From Alphaproteobacteria bacterium (GTDB lineage Bacteria; Pseudomonadota; Alphaproteobacteria; Caulobacterales; Hyphomonadaceae): a stretch of DNA of 64,000 nt. The position numbers and the translations under genes were made by a program. Under the pieces are notes generated by a model. That model saw nothing but the letters and a program-made list of their open reading frames with translations. It made no database searches and was not told the DNA's origin. Positions 7,046-14,055 of this stretch are shown piece after piece. How positions within the stretch are numbered: the stretch's first letter is position 1; the number at the start of each line of letters is the position of its first letter. The DNA is taken from positions 62,001 through 126,000 of the forward strand of contig JAAEZZ010000011.1 in assembly GCA_018222605.1 (NCBI GenBank), in the 5' to 3' direction.

Positions 7046-8723
7046 GAAGGATGGCCGGCCCGATGTGCCGGATACCCCAAATGCGGCCCCATTACGGAAC
7101 AAGCTTGTCCTGACCCTCGCGGCTGCGCTGACGCCCGTTCTGCTGCTATCGGCTTTCAAGGCTTATATTGACGCGCGCGATGTGCGTGAGGACCAGCGCA
7201 AGACGCTGGTTCTTGCCGCAGACGCCGCGATTGACGGGGCAGGGCAGTCTCTCAAGGAAGCAGAACTGCTGATTTCCCTGTATGAGTCCCGCATCGCTGC
7301 GGGCCAGTGCAGCGGCACTTATAATGAGCTGATCGAATATCTTCCGGCCTTGTCCAATGTGGCCTCTTATGGGCCTGACAGTACTCTCAAATGTGCCGCG
7401 GTGGGCAAACCCGTGCCTACGCGTGAAACAAGGCTTATTCACGACCGGTTGAGAGCTGGCGGTGATGTGACACTTAGAAGCGACGCCTTTTTCGGGAATG
7501 CTTCCAATGCCTGGCTGTTCACGATCAGCCGGCGCGTCGAGGGGCCTGCGGGAGAGTTCAAGGGCGTGAACACGTTCGCCATCAGGGCTGATAAACTTGC
7601 CGAGCTGATGCGCGCGGAGTTCCTGCCCGATGGTGTGCAGGTCTCTCTAGCCGATCAGGACGGCCGCGTGTTTGGCGAGCCGCTGGTCGGGCCGATCCCT
7701 GAAGAATGGATTGAAGCCGTAAAGACAACAGGCGATGCACAGCTTTTCCGTATGGATCGGAATAAGGGCTATAATCTGGATGTCGTTCTGAAGCCTGTCG
7801 GGACGACAAATATCTATGCCGTTATCTCGCGCCCATCCTATGGTATCTGGAATGATATCGTCGTAAGGCCGGCAACCTCTTTCGGCCTCCCCTTGCTGGC
7901 TTTTGCCGTGACACTACTGGCCGCATGGATGGCAATTGATGGACTGGTTCTGAGATGGATCTCGCGTCTGACGCGAACAGTACGAATTTATGGTGCTGGC
8001 CGGTATCAGTTCAAGGCGGGAAATTCCTTTACGGATGCGCCAGCGGAAATCTCCAGCTTGGCACGCGCCATGGAGGTCATGGCTCAGGATATTGATCACC
8101 GAGACCAGGAGCTTAAGGAAGCGATCGCTACCCGTGACGCCGCAGTGAAAGAGATTCACCACCGGGTGAAAAACAATCTCCAGATCGTGACGAGTTTCCT
8201 GAACCTGCAGGGCAGGCAGCTGAGAGACCCTCAGGCCAAGGAGGCAATTTCGGCAACACGGCACAGGATTGATGCGCTCGCGATTGTGCACCAGACACTC
8301 TACCAGAATGAGCGTCTCGAAAGCGTGGATATGCGGCCCTTCCTGACCGGCCTACTGAACCATCTTGCTGACGCGCTGGGTATGACAGAAGCCGGGATCC
8401 GTCTGGTTCAGTCCTATGAGGATATTCAGCGGGATGCGGATGATGCGATTCCGATGGCTCTGTTCATCGTGGAAGCCGTTACCAATGCGATGAAATATGC
8501 CTTTGGTGATGATGGTGGCGAGGTATCTGTAACGCTGGCAACAGAGCAGGATAATGTGATCCTGGAGATCGCTGACAGTGGCCTAGGCTATGATGCTGAA
8601 GCCCACAGTTCCGGTCTTGGCTCCAAGCTGATGATGGCATTCGCGCGCCAGCTGTCTGCAGAATTCTCTACAGAAACTAACCCTGGTCAAGGGTGTAAAC
8701 ATCGTCTCGTCATGAGCATGTGA
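7035..8723 (+). CDS. Membrane HisKA_2 sensor histidine kinase (PhyK-like)
   Basis: A 562-residue inner membrane kinase predicted to phosphorylate PhyR. Membrane helix 1 is at about residues 24-43, a periplasmic sensing domain at 45-278, membrane helix 2 at about 282-302, and a short linker helix at 310-365. Then comes a HisKA_2 dimerisation domain with EIHHRVKNN (phospho-His 375 or 376) and a HATPase domain with an N box around EAVTNAMKYAF and a G box DSGLGYD. The GTG start lies 11 bases inside ecfG, so translation is coupled. Two periplasmic Cys (about 92 and 120) could form a disulphide. The stress signal it senses cannot be read from the sequence. Confidence 0.9.
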   Translation: MSDKKDGRPDVPDTPNAAPLRNKLVLTLAAALTPVLLLSAFKAYIDARDVREDQRKTLVLAADAAIDGAGQSLKEAELLISLYESRIAAGQCSGTYNELIEYLPALSNVASYGPDSTLKCAAVGKPVPTRETRLIHDRLRAGGDVTLRSDAFFGNASNAWLFTISRRVEGPAGEFKGVNTFAIRADKLAELMRAEFLPDGVQVSLADQDGRVFGEPLVGPIPEEWIEAVKTTGDAQLFRMDRNKGYNLDVVLKPVGTTNIYAVISRPSYGIWNDIVVRPATSFGLPLLAFAVTLLAAWMAIDGLVLRWISRLTRTVRIYGAGRYQFKAGNSFTDAPAEISSLARAMEVMAQDIDHRDQELKEAIATRDAAVKEIHHRVKNNLQIVTSFLNLQGRQLRDPQAKEAISATRHRIDALAIVHQTLYQNERLESVDMRPFLTGLLNHLADALGMTEAGIRLVQSYEDIQRDADDAIPMALFIVEAVTNAMKYAFGDDGGEVSVTLATEQDNVILEIADSGLGYDAEAHSSGLGSKLMMAFARQLSAEFSTETNPGQGCKHRLVMSM

Positions 8724-8739
8724 AATCGGGAAAAGGAAA

Positions 8740-8771
8740 ACCCCGGTCCTGTGAATAAATAGGCCGGGGTC
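8740..8771 (-). terminator. Hairpin terminator between kinase and lipoprotein genes
   Basis: ACCCCGG (8740-8746) pairs with CCGGGGT (8764-8770). Read on the minus strand the stem is followed by a T-rich TTTTCCTTTT tract, so it terminates the lipoprotein gene; it may also stop kinase transcripts from the other side. Confidence 0.65.
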
Positions 8772-8794
8772 TGTTCTGCTGTATTGATCAAGCT

Positions 8795-9055
8795 CTAGTT
8801 CGGTGTGTCGGTGGTTTCCGTCATGGACTCGCCGGCTTCATTCATTGCGGCGCTGGCATCTTCTGCGGCGTCTTCAATTTCATCGCTCGCCTCTTCAGCA
8901 CTCTCTTCAATGGCCTGACCAGCATCGTCCAGATTTTCTGAGATCGTATCCGGTTCTTCGATTGTAACCTCGACATCTGCAGGCTCTTCGGCCTGATTGC
9001 AGGCTGTTATAAGCCCGATGCTGAACAGTGACGCTACAATAAAATGAGGTTTCAT
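8795..9055 (-). CDS. Small acidic lipoprotein
   Basis: An 86-residue protein with a lipoprotein signal peptide and lipobox LITAC (lipidated Cys 19). The mature part is extremely acidic and made of low-complexity Glu/Asp/Ala segments, probably disordered or helical at the membrane surface. A strong AAAGGAG ribosome site precedes the ATG. A perfect EcfG promoter lies 31-55 bases upstream. No named family recognised; similar acidic lipoproteins often accompany stress loci. Confidence 0.75.
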   Translation of the reverse strand: MKPHFIVASLFSIGLITACNQAEEPADVEVTIEEPDTISENLDDAGQAIEESAEEASDEIEDAAEDASAAMNEAGESMTETTDTPN

Positions 9056-9085
9056 GATCGGCTCCTTTATGGGTCTAGTCTACGA

Positions 9086-9110
9086 AACGCATACAGTCAG
9101 AAATCGTTCC
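9086..9110 (-). promoter_or_regulatory. EcfG-type promoter for acidic lipoprotein
   Basis: Minus strand GGAAC (9106-9110), 16 bases, CGTT (9086-9089): perfect consensus, upstream of the lipoprotein at 8795-9055 with a predicted short leader. Confidence 0.82.
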
Positions 9111-9134
9111 TGAAGAAGGGGCGCAGCAAGCCCG

Positions 9135-9159
9135 GGAACCCATACCTAGAATGTGCGTT
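9135..9159 (+). promoter_or_regulatory. EcfG-type promoter, rightward
   Basis: GGAAC (9135-9139), 16 bases, CGTT (9156-9159): perfect consensus, divergent from the element at 9086-9110. It would transcribe the 9168-9395 reading frame and the DUF2945 gene at 9405. Confidence 0.8.
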
Positions 9160-9167
9160 CTCACTTC

Positions 9168-9395
9168 ATGCTAATCAAACCCATACATAAGCGCGTCAAA
9201 TCCTCCCGCCAACAGGCGTCCCAATCCCTGTCTTATGTCATAAGGCGTTTGAGTGGCCCTCATCGCATTCCAGTTATCATCTCAGTGCTGATCATAGGGA
9301 TTGGCCAGGTTTGGACATGTCTGCTGAAGCATCGCGATTTGTTGCGGGGCAAGGCCCAGCCGCGGGTCAAACTGATAGGTTATACACATTCATAG
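9168..9395 (+). CDS. Possible small basic membrane protein
   Basis: A 75-codon reading frame with a strongly basic N-terminus, one hydrophobic helix (about residues 38-56) and a basic C-terminus. It has no ribosome site, but its ATG begins 9 bases after the -10 element of the EcfG promoter, the spacing expected for a leaderless mRNA. No family recognised. It may be chance: the evidence is only the position and a plausible membrane helix. If not a gene, 9111-9404 is a long untranslated leader of the DUF2945 gene. Confidence 0.3.
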   Translation: MLIKPIHKRVKSSRQQASQSLSYVIRRLSGPHRIPVIISVLIIGIGQVWTCLLKHRDLLRGKAQPRVKLIGYTHS

Positions 9396-9404
9396 GCAAC
9401 CCGT

Positions 9405-9617
9405 GTGAGCATTCCCAAAGGATCCCGTGTAGAATGGCATGTGGCGGGAACCTGGCACAGGGGGAAGGTCATAGCCGTCTATACTCATGACATTCGGGAA
9501 GTGCGGGGTGGCAAGCGGATCCTGCGGATCGCGACAGATGCCTGTCCGGCATATCTCATCGAGATGGGGGACGGCTTTACACTGATCAAATCTCATTCCG
9601 AGCTGACCAGGTGTTAA
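9405..9617 (+). CDS. DUF2945 (HVA1-type tudor-like) protein
   Basis: A 70-residue protein that resembles the DUF2945 'hypervirulence associated' tudor-like domain: a small beta-barrel starting with KGSRVEWH, then HRGKV, and ending with PAYLIE followed by a hydrophobic-charged strand. The biochemical role of the family is not established. GTG start at 9405. It lies downstream of the rightward EcfG promoter at 9135 and immediately before a strong bidirectional terminator, so stress induction is inferred. Confidence 0.7.
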   Translation: MSIPKGSRVEWHVAGTWHRGKVIAVYTHDIREVRGGKRILRIATDACPAYLIEMGDGFTLIKSHSELTRC

Positions 9618-9645
9618 AAAAAGCGCGCCGGAAGGGCGCGCTTTT
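9617..9645. terminator. Bidirectional terminator
   Basis: Perfect stem of AAAAGCGCGCC with GGCGCGCTTTT arms around a short GGAA-type loop. The minus strand side is followed by seven T residues and the plus side by TTTT, so it can end both DUF2945 and the convergent entericidin-like transcript. Confidence 0.88.
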
Positions 9646-9668
9646 CGTGGTTTCAAAAGGCTAAGAAC

Positions 9669-9821
9669 TTAGTCCTTGATATCTTCTTCAACGTCGTTGG
9701 AGGCATCCTGAATCACATCACCGCTGGCTTCGACATCTTTGCCAACACCCTCAACCGTATTGCAGGCTGTAAGGAAAATGGCGATAGCGCCAAGGCTTGC
9801 AACTTTCAATGTATTTTTCAT
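9669..9821 (-). CDS. Entericidin-like small lipoprotein
   Basis: A 50-residue lipoprotein in the style of entericidin A/B (EcnAB family): signal peptide with lipobox FLTAC (Cys 20), directly followed by the NTVEGVGKDVEASGD pattern typical of this family, then an acidic tail. Entericidins of enteric bacteria are membrane lipoproteins under stationary-phase sigma control. Here an AAGGA ribosome site precedes the ATG, and a perfect EcfG promoter lies 33-57 bases upstream. This parallels sigma-S control in enterics, by a different sigma factor. Confidence 0.85.
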   Translation of the reverse strand: MKNTLKVASLGAIAIFLTACNTVEGVGKDVEASGDVIQDASNDVEEDIKD

Positions 9822-9853
9822 GGCATAATCCTTCTTGCTGATTGCTGCTTACC

Positions 9854-9878
9854 AACGCTTGATGCACATTTGAGTTCC
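9854..9878 (-). promoter_or_regulatory. EcfG-type promoter for entericidin-like gene
   Basis: Minus strand GGAAC (9874-9878), 16 bases, CGTT (9854-9857): perfect consensus, directed at the entericidin-like gene at 9669-9821. Confidence 0.85.
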
Positions 9879-9892
9879 GCAAAAAAATCGAA

Positions 9893-9918
9893 GGAACCTA
9901 ACCACTTTTTGGAGAGTT
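9893..9918 (+). promoter_or_regulatory. EcfG-like promoter for first DUF1328 gene
   Basis: GGAAC (9893-9897), 17 bases, AGTT (9915-9918): near-consensus with one -10 mismatch, 55 bases upstream of the DUF1328 start and divergent from the element at 9854-9878. Confidence 0.6.
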
Positions 9919-9973
9919 AGTATGCGTGTCGGTTGATACAGCCGATCAACATGAATTTGAAGGAGATTCCGTC

Positions 9974-10147
9974 ATGCTCGGTTGGGCAATTGCATTCTTT
10001 ATCCTGGCCCTTGTGGCCGCCGTTCTTGGTTTTGGTGGTATCGCGGGTGCTTCCGCAGGTATTGCCAAGATTCTGTTCTTTGTATTCTTGGTGCTTCTCG
10101 TGCTGTCCTTCGTAGCGCGTGCCGTACGCGGACGAAATGTTATGTGA
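9974..10147 (+). CDS. DUF1328 (YtjA-type) membrane protein, copy 1
   Basis: A 57-residue protein made of two glycine- and alanine-rich membrane helices joined by the diagnostic [18 protein letters not shown] segment of DUF1328 (YtjA). The ATG at 9974 is chosen over a longer reading because an AAGGAGA ribosome site sits 8 bases before it and the family is always about 55 residues. The function of the family is unknown. It is followed by its own terminator and then by a paralogue. Confidence 0.88.
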   Translation: MLGWAIAFFILALVAAVLGFGGIAGASAGIAKILFFVFLVLLVLSFVARAVRGRNVM

Positions 10148-10164
10148 TCAGGCTAACAGTCCTG

Positions 10165-10200
10165 AAAAAAGGGGTACTGCTGGCGCGGTGCCCCTTTTTT
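10165..10200 (+). terminator. Rho-independent terminator
   Basis: AAAAAAGGGGTAC pairs with GTGCCCCTTTTTT across a ten-base loop (one G-T pair), ending in six T residues. It separates the two DUF1328 genes into different transcripts. Confidence 0.85.
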
Positions 10201-10214
10201 ATTAATCAAGGGCG

Positions 10215-10239
10215 GGAACGAACAGGGTTTACAGACATT
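10215..10239 (+). promoter_or_regulatory. EcfG-like promoter for second DUF1328 gene
   Basis: GGAAC (10215-10219), 16 bases, CATT (10236-10239): one mismatch to consensus, 24 bases before the second DUF1328 ATG. Confidence 0.6.
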
Positions 10240-10263
10240 GCTTTGCAAATAATGGAGGAAACC

Positions 10264-10428
10264 ATGTTAAGAATTGCTATCATATTTCTTGTTATCGCCC
10301 TCGTCGCCGCTGTTCTTGGTTTTGGCGGCATTGCTGGCGCGTCTGCGGGCATCGCGAAAATCCTTGCCCTGATCTTTGTTGTTCTGTTCTTGATCTCCCT
10401 GCTCGTGGGGCGCGGCCGAAAGGCCTAA
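10264..10428 (+). CDS. DUF1328 (YtjA-type) membrane protein, copy 2
   Basis: A 54-residue paralogue of the preceding gene. The central [17 protein letters not shown] segment is identical, while the ends diverge (basic GRGRKA tail). ATG 10264 has a GGAGG ribosome site 6 bases upstream. The gene is 9 bases from the AI-2E-type permease gene and probably co-transcribed with it. Confidence 0.87.
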   Translation: MLRIAIIFLVIALVAAVLGFGGIAGASAGIAKILALIFVVLFLISLLVGRGRKA

Positions 10429-10437
10429 AGGAAGCGG

Positions 10438-11589
10438 GTGGACGACACATCTGCATCCAATATTGCGGGCGTGGATAAGAAGGGAGTTGTCCGAAACTGG
10501 GCAATAACCGGAATATTCTGGATCTTGGCGATTGGCACCCTGAGCGTTGCTCAGGGTGTCTTTGTGCCTATCATTGCCGCTTTCATTCTGGCCCTTACGC
10601 TTAGCCCTTTGCGGAGGGGACTTGGTGGCTTAGGGGTGCCACCGGGGCTGGCTGCGGCCATTCTGATGATTGGCTTGCTGATAATTCTCTCCATCCTTTT
10701 CTATTTCCTGTCAGAGGGAGTCCAGAAGTATCTGAGCGATGCACCAACCTTCGCGAAGAAGGTTCGTCAAGAATTGAGTGGCCTTTTTGGTACCATCGAG
10801 CCTGTGCTGGAGGCTGGAAGCCAGATTGAGGCCATGACCAAACAGGAAGGACCGCAAGCTGTTACGATCAGTGAGCCCGGCTTTGTCAAAGTCATGACTC
10901 ACGCAACGCCAGCCATTATCAGCCAGATCGTTGTAGCGCTTACCTTGAGCTTCTTCCTGCTTGCATCTGGCGACATGTTCTACGAGAAGCTGGTGCAGGT
11001 GATGCCGACGCTAAAGGACAAACGGCGGGCGCTTGATGCAGCGCGGACGATTGAAAGTCAGCTATCGGTTTATTTCTTCACCATCAGTACCATAAATGCC
11101 ATTCTCGGGTTGGTGATTGGCCTGAGCATGTGGGCGTTGGGGATGCCAAACCCGCTATTGTTTGGGCTAGGAGCCTTCCTGCTCAACTATATTCCATATA
11201 TTGGCTCGATAGGCGGTATCGCGGTTACCCTCGTCACGGGCCTTGTCACATTTGATGGTGTTCTTGCTGGCATACTACCCGCCTTTCTGTATTGGGCGAT
11301 CAATACATTGGAGGGGCAGTTCCTGACGCCAATCCTTGTCGGGCGTAGGCTGAAGCTCAACGCTGTCGTCATCTTCATCTCATTTGCCCTTTGGGCCTGG
11401 GTGTGGTCCTTCATGGGTATGCTGCTCTCGACGCCTCTGCTCATTGCGGCAAAAGTCGTGTCAGACAATGTGCAGGGACTGGAGAGCTTCGGGAAATTCC
11501 TGGCAGACAGGGATGATCTGTCTGGATCGGATTCCCGTCTGCTGAAATTTGTCTTCCGCCAGAAACGTAAACCTCTCGCAGAGGATTAG
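10438..11589 (+). CDS. AI-2E-family (PerM-type) membrane permease
   Basis: A 383-residue polytopic protein with the AI-2E/PerM fold: two N-terminal membrane helices (about 20-60), a third near 70-95, an extramembrane region (100-160) and five more helices to about 345. The GxLNYIPYIGSIGG pattern near residue 245 is typical of the family. Members export small molecules, or sodium in exchange for protons; the name from AI-2 export by TqsA need not apply here. GTG start with AAAGGAAG ribosome site. It sits in the stress island behind DUF1328 and probably shares its EcfG-like promoter. Confidence 0.85.
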   Translation: MDDTSASNIAGVDKKGVVRNWAITGIFWILAIGTLSVAQGVFVPIIAAFILALTLSPLRRGLGGLGVPPGLAAAILMIGLLIILSILFYFLSEGVQKYLSDAPTFAKKVRQELSGLFGTIEPVLEAGSQIEAMTKQEGPQAVTISEPGFVKVMTHATPAIISQIVVALTLSFFLLASGDMFYEKLVQVMPTLKDKRRALDAARTIESQLSVYFFTISTINAILGLVIGLSMWALGMPNPLLFGLGAFLLNYIPYIGSIGGIAVTLVTGLVTFDGVLAGILPAFLYWAINTLEGQFLTPILVGRRLKLNAVVIFISFALWAWVWSFMGMLLSTPLLIAAKVVSDNVQGLESFGKFLADRDDLSGSDSRLLKFVFRQKRKPLAED

Positions 11590-11601
11590 CGTATCATCTC
11601 G

Positions 11602-14055
11602 TCACAGCGTCGAGATGCCTATGTGGGAGACGACAATCTGCCCTGCCTCAGACTTCCAAAATTCAATTCCCTTTAGACTTGTTAAATCTGCACCTACGGA
11701 TGCAAATTTCTTGAGCGGAATTGTAACGGTCAGTGTCTGATCTGTTTCTTCCTGCCGGTGCATATCCAGCAAGTCGCCCATGCGTACCCGGCCGCTTCCC
11801 GAGATTACAGACATCTGGGTACCAGAAATATCATCCGGCACATTCGCGAGCACCAGTTTAAGATAAAAATCCGCATTGGCCTCCCGTGTCATGTCGAGCG
11901 GGGGATGAAGGAACGTCAAAGTCGCCGTGTTTGTATGGACCCAGCCAACGCGAATGGCGTTCTCCTGTTGTCCGAGGTCGGCAGGCTGCGCATGAATCTC
12001 CGCGGCTGGCGAGGCGAGACTTCGCCCTCTCCAGGTCGCATGGCCTGACGGATCCGTCAGGAGGATTTCCCAGCTTCCTTGGGGTGCGCCATGGTCAAAT
12101 ATTGTCCCATGGTCTGGCTCTGTGGCGAGGCTGTTTTCGTGCAACTGTCCTAGCGTACAAGTATCCTGCAGGGATAGGCCGAAGCCGTACGGAAAGAGGG
12201 GCTGATAATCCGTATCCCCTTGGTTCAACATGTACTGGTCTGCATGCTCGGGCCATGAGAAAGGCAGTTTCCCGGTGAAGTCCAGGTCTGCAGAAGGATT
12301 CTCTTGCCGAAAGAGCAGGTCGGCGATCGCGCCGGATTGCGAACCGGGAAGAAAGGCAGCAATGAATGCGTCAGAATGGTTGAGTTCGGGATTCACCCAA
12401 AGAGGACGTCCAGAGAGGAAGATCGTGATGACAGGTATCCCGGCTTGCTTAAGCCGCTGAATGGCTTGCAGGTCTGCTCTCTCGCCCGGCTTAAAATCCA
12501 GCGTTGTCAGGTCTCCGCGAAACTCTGCATAGGGCTTTTCTCCAAAGACATAGATCGCAACGTCTGGTGTACGCTGATAAATGCCGTCTGGTGCATATTC
12601 GACGCTGCCACCATTTGCCTCTGCCATCCGCCTTATACCCTGCAGCAGGGTTTCGGCATGTGGGTAATCAGCCTTGCGGACGCCTTCTCCCTGCCAGGAC
12701 AGTGTCCAGCCGCCGCATAACATGCCCAGATCATCTGCTGCTTTGCCAGCAACGAGTATGTTCTGATGGGGCGAAAGCGGAAGCGCACGGTTGGCATTCT
12801 TCAGAAGCACTGCTGACTTGCGCGCGGCTTCGGCCGCGAGGTCACGATGTTTCTGGCAGCCTATCAAGGCATAGTCACCAGCATGCATACGTTCGCTGGG
12901 TTTCGGCTGAGTGAAAAGCCGGGCCCTGAACTTAAGGCGCAGTACACGTTTTACGGCATCATCCAGCCGGTCCTGCCAGATAATACCTTGCTGCAGTTGA
13001 TTCAGAAGTGATGCGTGAAGTCCCTTCCAGCTATCAGGCGCCATGTACATATCAAGGCCTGCATTCAGGGCGTCCGGACAATTTGTTGTAGATGTACCAG
13101 GGATTTGTCCGTGTCCGTTCCAGTCCCCAACAACAAGTCCGTCAAATGCCCAATGCTCTTTCAGGAGATGAGTCAGAAAGCCTTTATGACCATGCATCTT
13201 CTGGCCTTTCCAGCTTGAAAATGACGCCATGATGCTGAGGATGCCTTCCCCTATAGCCGTATAATATCCGGCGGAATGAAGATCGCGTAGTTCTTCTTGA
13301 GTCGCGATTGTCTCGCCCTGGTCTCGTCCGTCCTGTGTGCCTCCATCGCCAATGAAGTGTTTGGCAGTTGCAATAACATGATCCGCATCAAGAAATTGAG
13401 GGGTGTTGGGTCGCCCTTGAAGGCCGCGCACCATGGCTGCGCCAAGCTCTGCAACCAGATCAGGAGATTCCGAATAGGATTCATAGCTTCGGCCCCATCG
13501 GTCGTCACGCGTTACGGCAAGGGTGGGGGCGAAAGTCCAGTCCATTCCCGTCGCGCGCACTTCCATCGCGGTGGCGGAGCCGATGTGTTCAACAAGGTTT
13601 GCGTCTCGCGCGGCACCGAGATTGATGTTGTGCGGGAAAATGGTGGCACCGGTCAAATTATTATGACCGTGTACGGCATCTGTACCCCACATGACCGGGA
13701 TCTGAGGCCCGTCTGGCTGCATGGAAGCCTCCCAAAAGGCATCTGCCAGGGCAAGCCATTCTGATGGCGGGGCCCTCATCTTGCCACCCGGGGATGAGTT
13801 TCCACCATTCAGGATAGAGCCAATGTGATATTGGCTGACCTCCTCCGGTGTGACCGAGGCGATATCGGCCTGCAGGATCTGACCAATTTTCTGTTCAGGC
13901 GACATACGCGAGAGGATTTCCCCTATGCGCGCTTCTGTTTCCGGATCCTGGGCAAGCGGGCTGCGTGCCTTGGGCCAGATGTCCAAATTCAGATCGGTAG
14001 TCGGTGATTGCGTCGCAGAGGTTGCGTCCCCTGAAGGGTATGTCCGTAACGTCAT
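11602..14055 (-). CDS. GH3 beta-glucosidase (exo-1,3/1,4-beta-glucanase type)
   Basis: An 817-residue glycoside hydrolase of family 3 that would release glucose from beta-glucans or cello-/laminari-oligosaccharides. The N-terminal TIM-barrel domain (about 45-370) has the WGTDAVHGHNN substrate segment, the KHFIGDGGT motif and nucleophile Asp311 in VVGDWNGH. The second domain (about 410-630) has GEKPYAEFRGD (Glu506 or Glu511 as likely acid/base). Residues about 640-817 form a beta-rich extra domain seen in ExoP-like enzymes. No signal peptide is visible, so it is probably cytoplasmic, acting on imported oligosaccharides. Its ATG overlaps the stop of the upstream symporter gene by 4 bases (ATGA), indicating translational coupling. 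Confidence 0.9.
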   Translation of the reverse strand: MTLRTYPSGDATSATQSPTTDLNLDIWPKARSPLAQDPETEARIGEILSRMSPEQKIGQILQADIASVTPEEVSQYHIGSILNGGNSSPGGKMRAPPSEWLALADAFWEASMQPDGPQIPVMWGTDAVHGHNNLTGATIFPHNINLGAARDANLVEHIGSATAMEVRATGMDWTFAPTLAVTRDDRWGRSYESYSESPDLVAELGAAMVRGLQGRPNTPQFLDADHVIATAKHFIGDGGTQDGRDQGETIATQEELRDLHSAGYYTAIGEGILSIMASFSSWKGQKMHGHKGFLTHLLKEHWAFDGLVVGDWNGHGQIPGTSTTNCPDALNAGLDMYMAPDSWKGLHASLLNQLQQGIIWQDRLDDAVKRVLRLKFRARLFTQPKPSERMHAGDYALIGCQKHRDLAAEAARKSAVLLKNANRALPLSPHQNILVAGKAADDLGMLCGGWTLSWQGEGVRKADYPHAETLLQGIRRMAEANGGSVEYAPDGIYQRTPDVAIYVFGEKPYAEFRGDLTTLDFKPGERADLQAIQRLKQAGIPVITIFLSGRPLWVNPELNHSDAFIAAFLPGSQSGAIADLLFRQENPSADLDFTGKLPFSWPEHADQYMLNQGDTDYQPLFPYGFGLSLQDTCTLGQLHENSLATEPDHGTIFDHGAPQGSWEILLTDPSGHATWRGRSLASPAAEIHAQPADLGQQENAIRVGWVHTNTATLTFLHPPLDMTREANADFYLKLVLANVPDDISGTQMSVISGSGRVRMGDLLDMHRQEETDQTLTVTIPLKKFASVGADLTSLKGIEFWKSEAGQIVVSHIGISTL

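Noticed and set aside
6296-7159. A 287-codon minus-strand frame opposite nepR, ecfG and the kinase start.
   Set aside because: Antisense to three well-identified genes in the canonical NepR-EcfG layout; no domain or ribosome site.
9153-9395. An earlier in-frame start at 9153 for the small frame after the rightward EcfG promoter.
   Set aside because: It lies inside the -10 element region and so could not be in the transcript; only the ATG at 9168 is possible.
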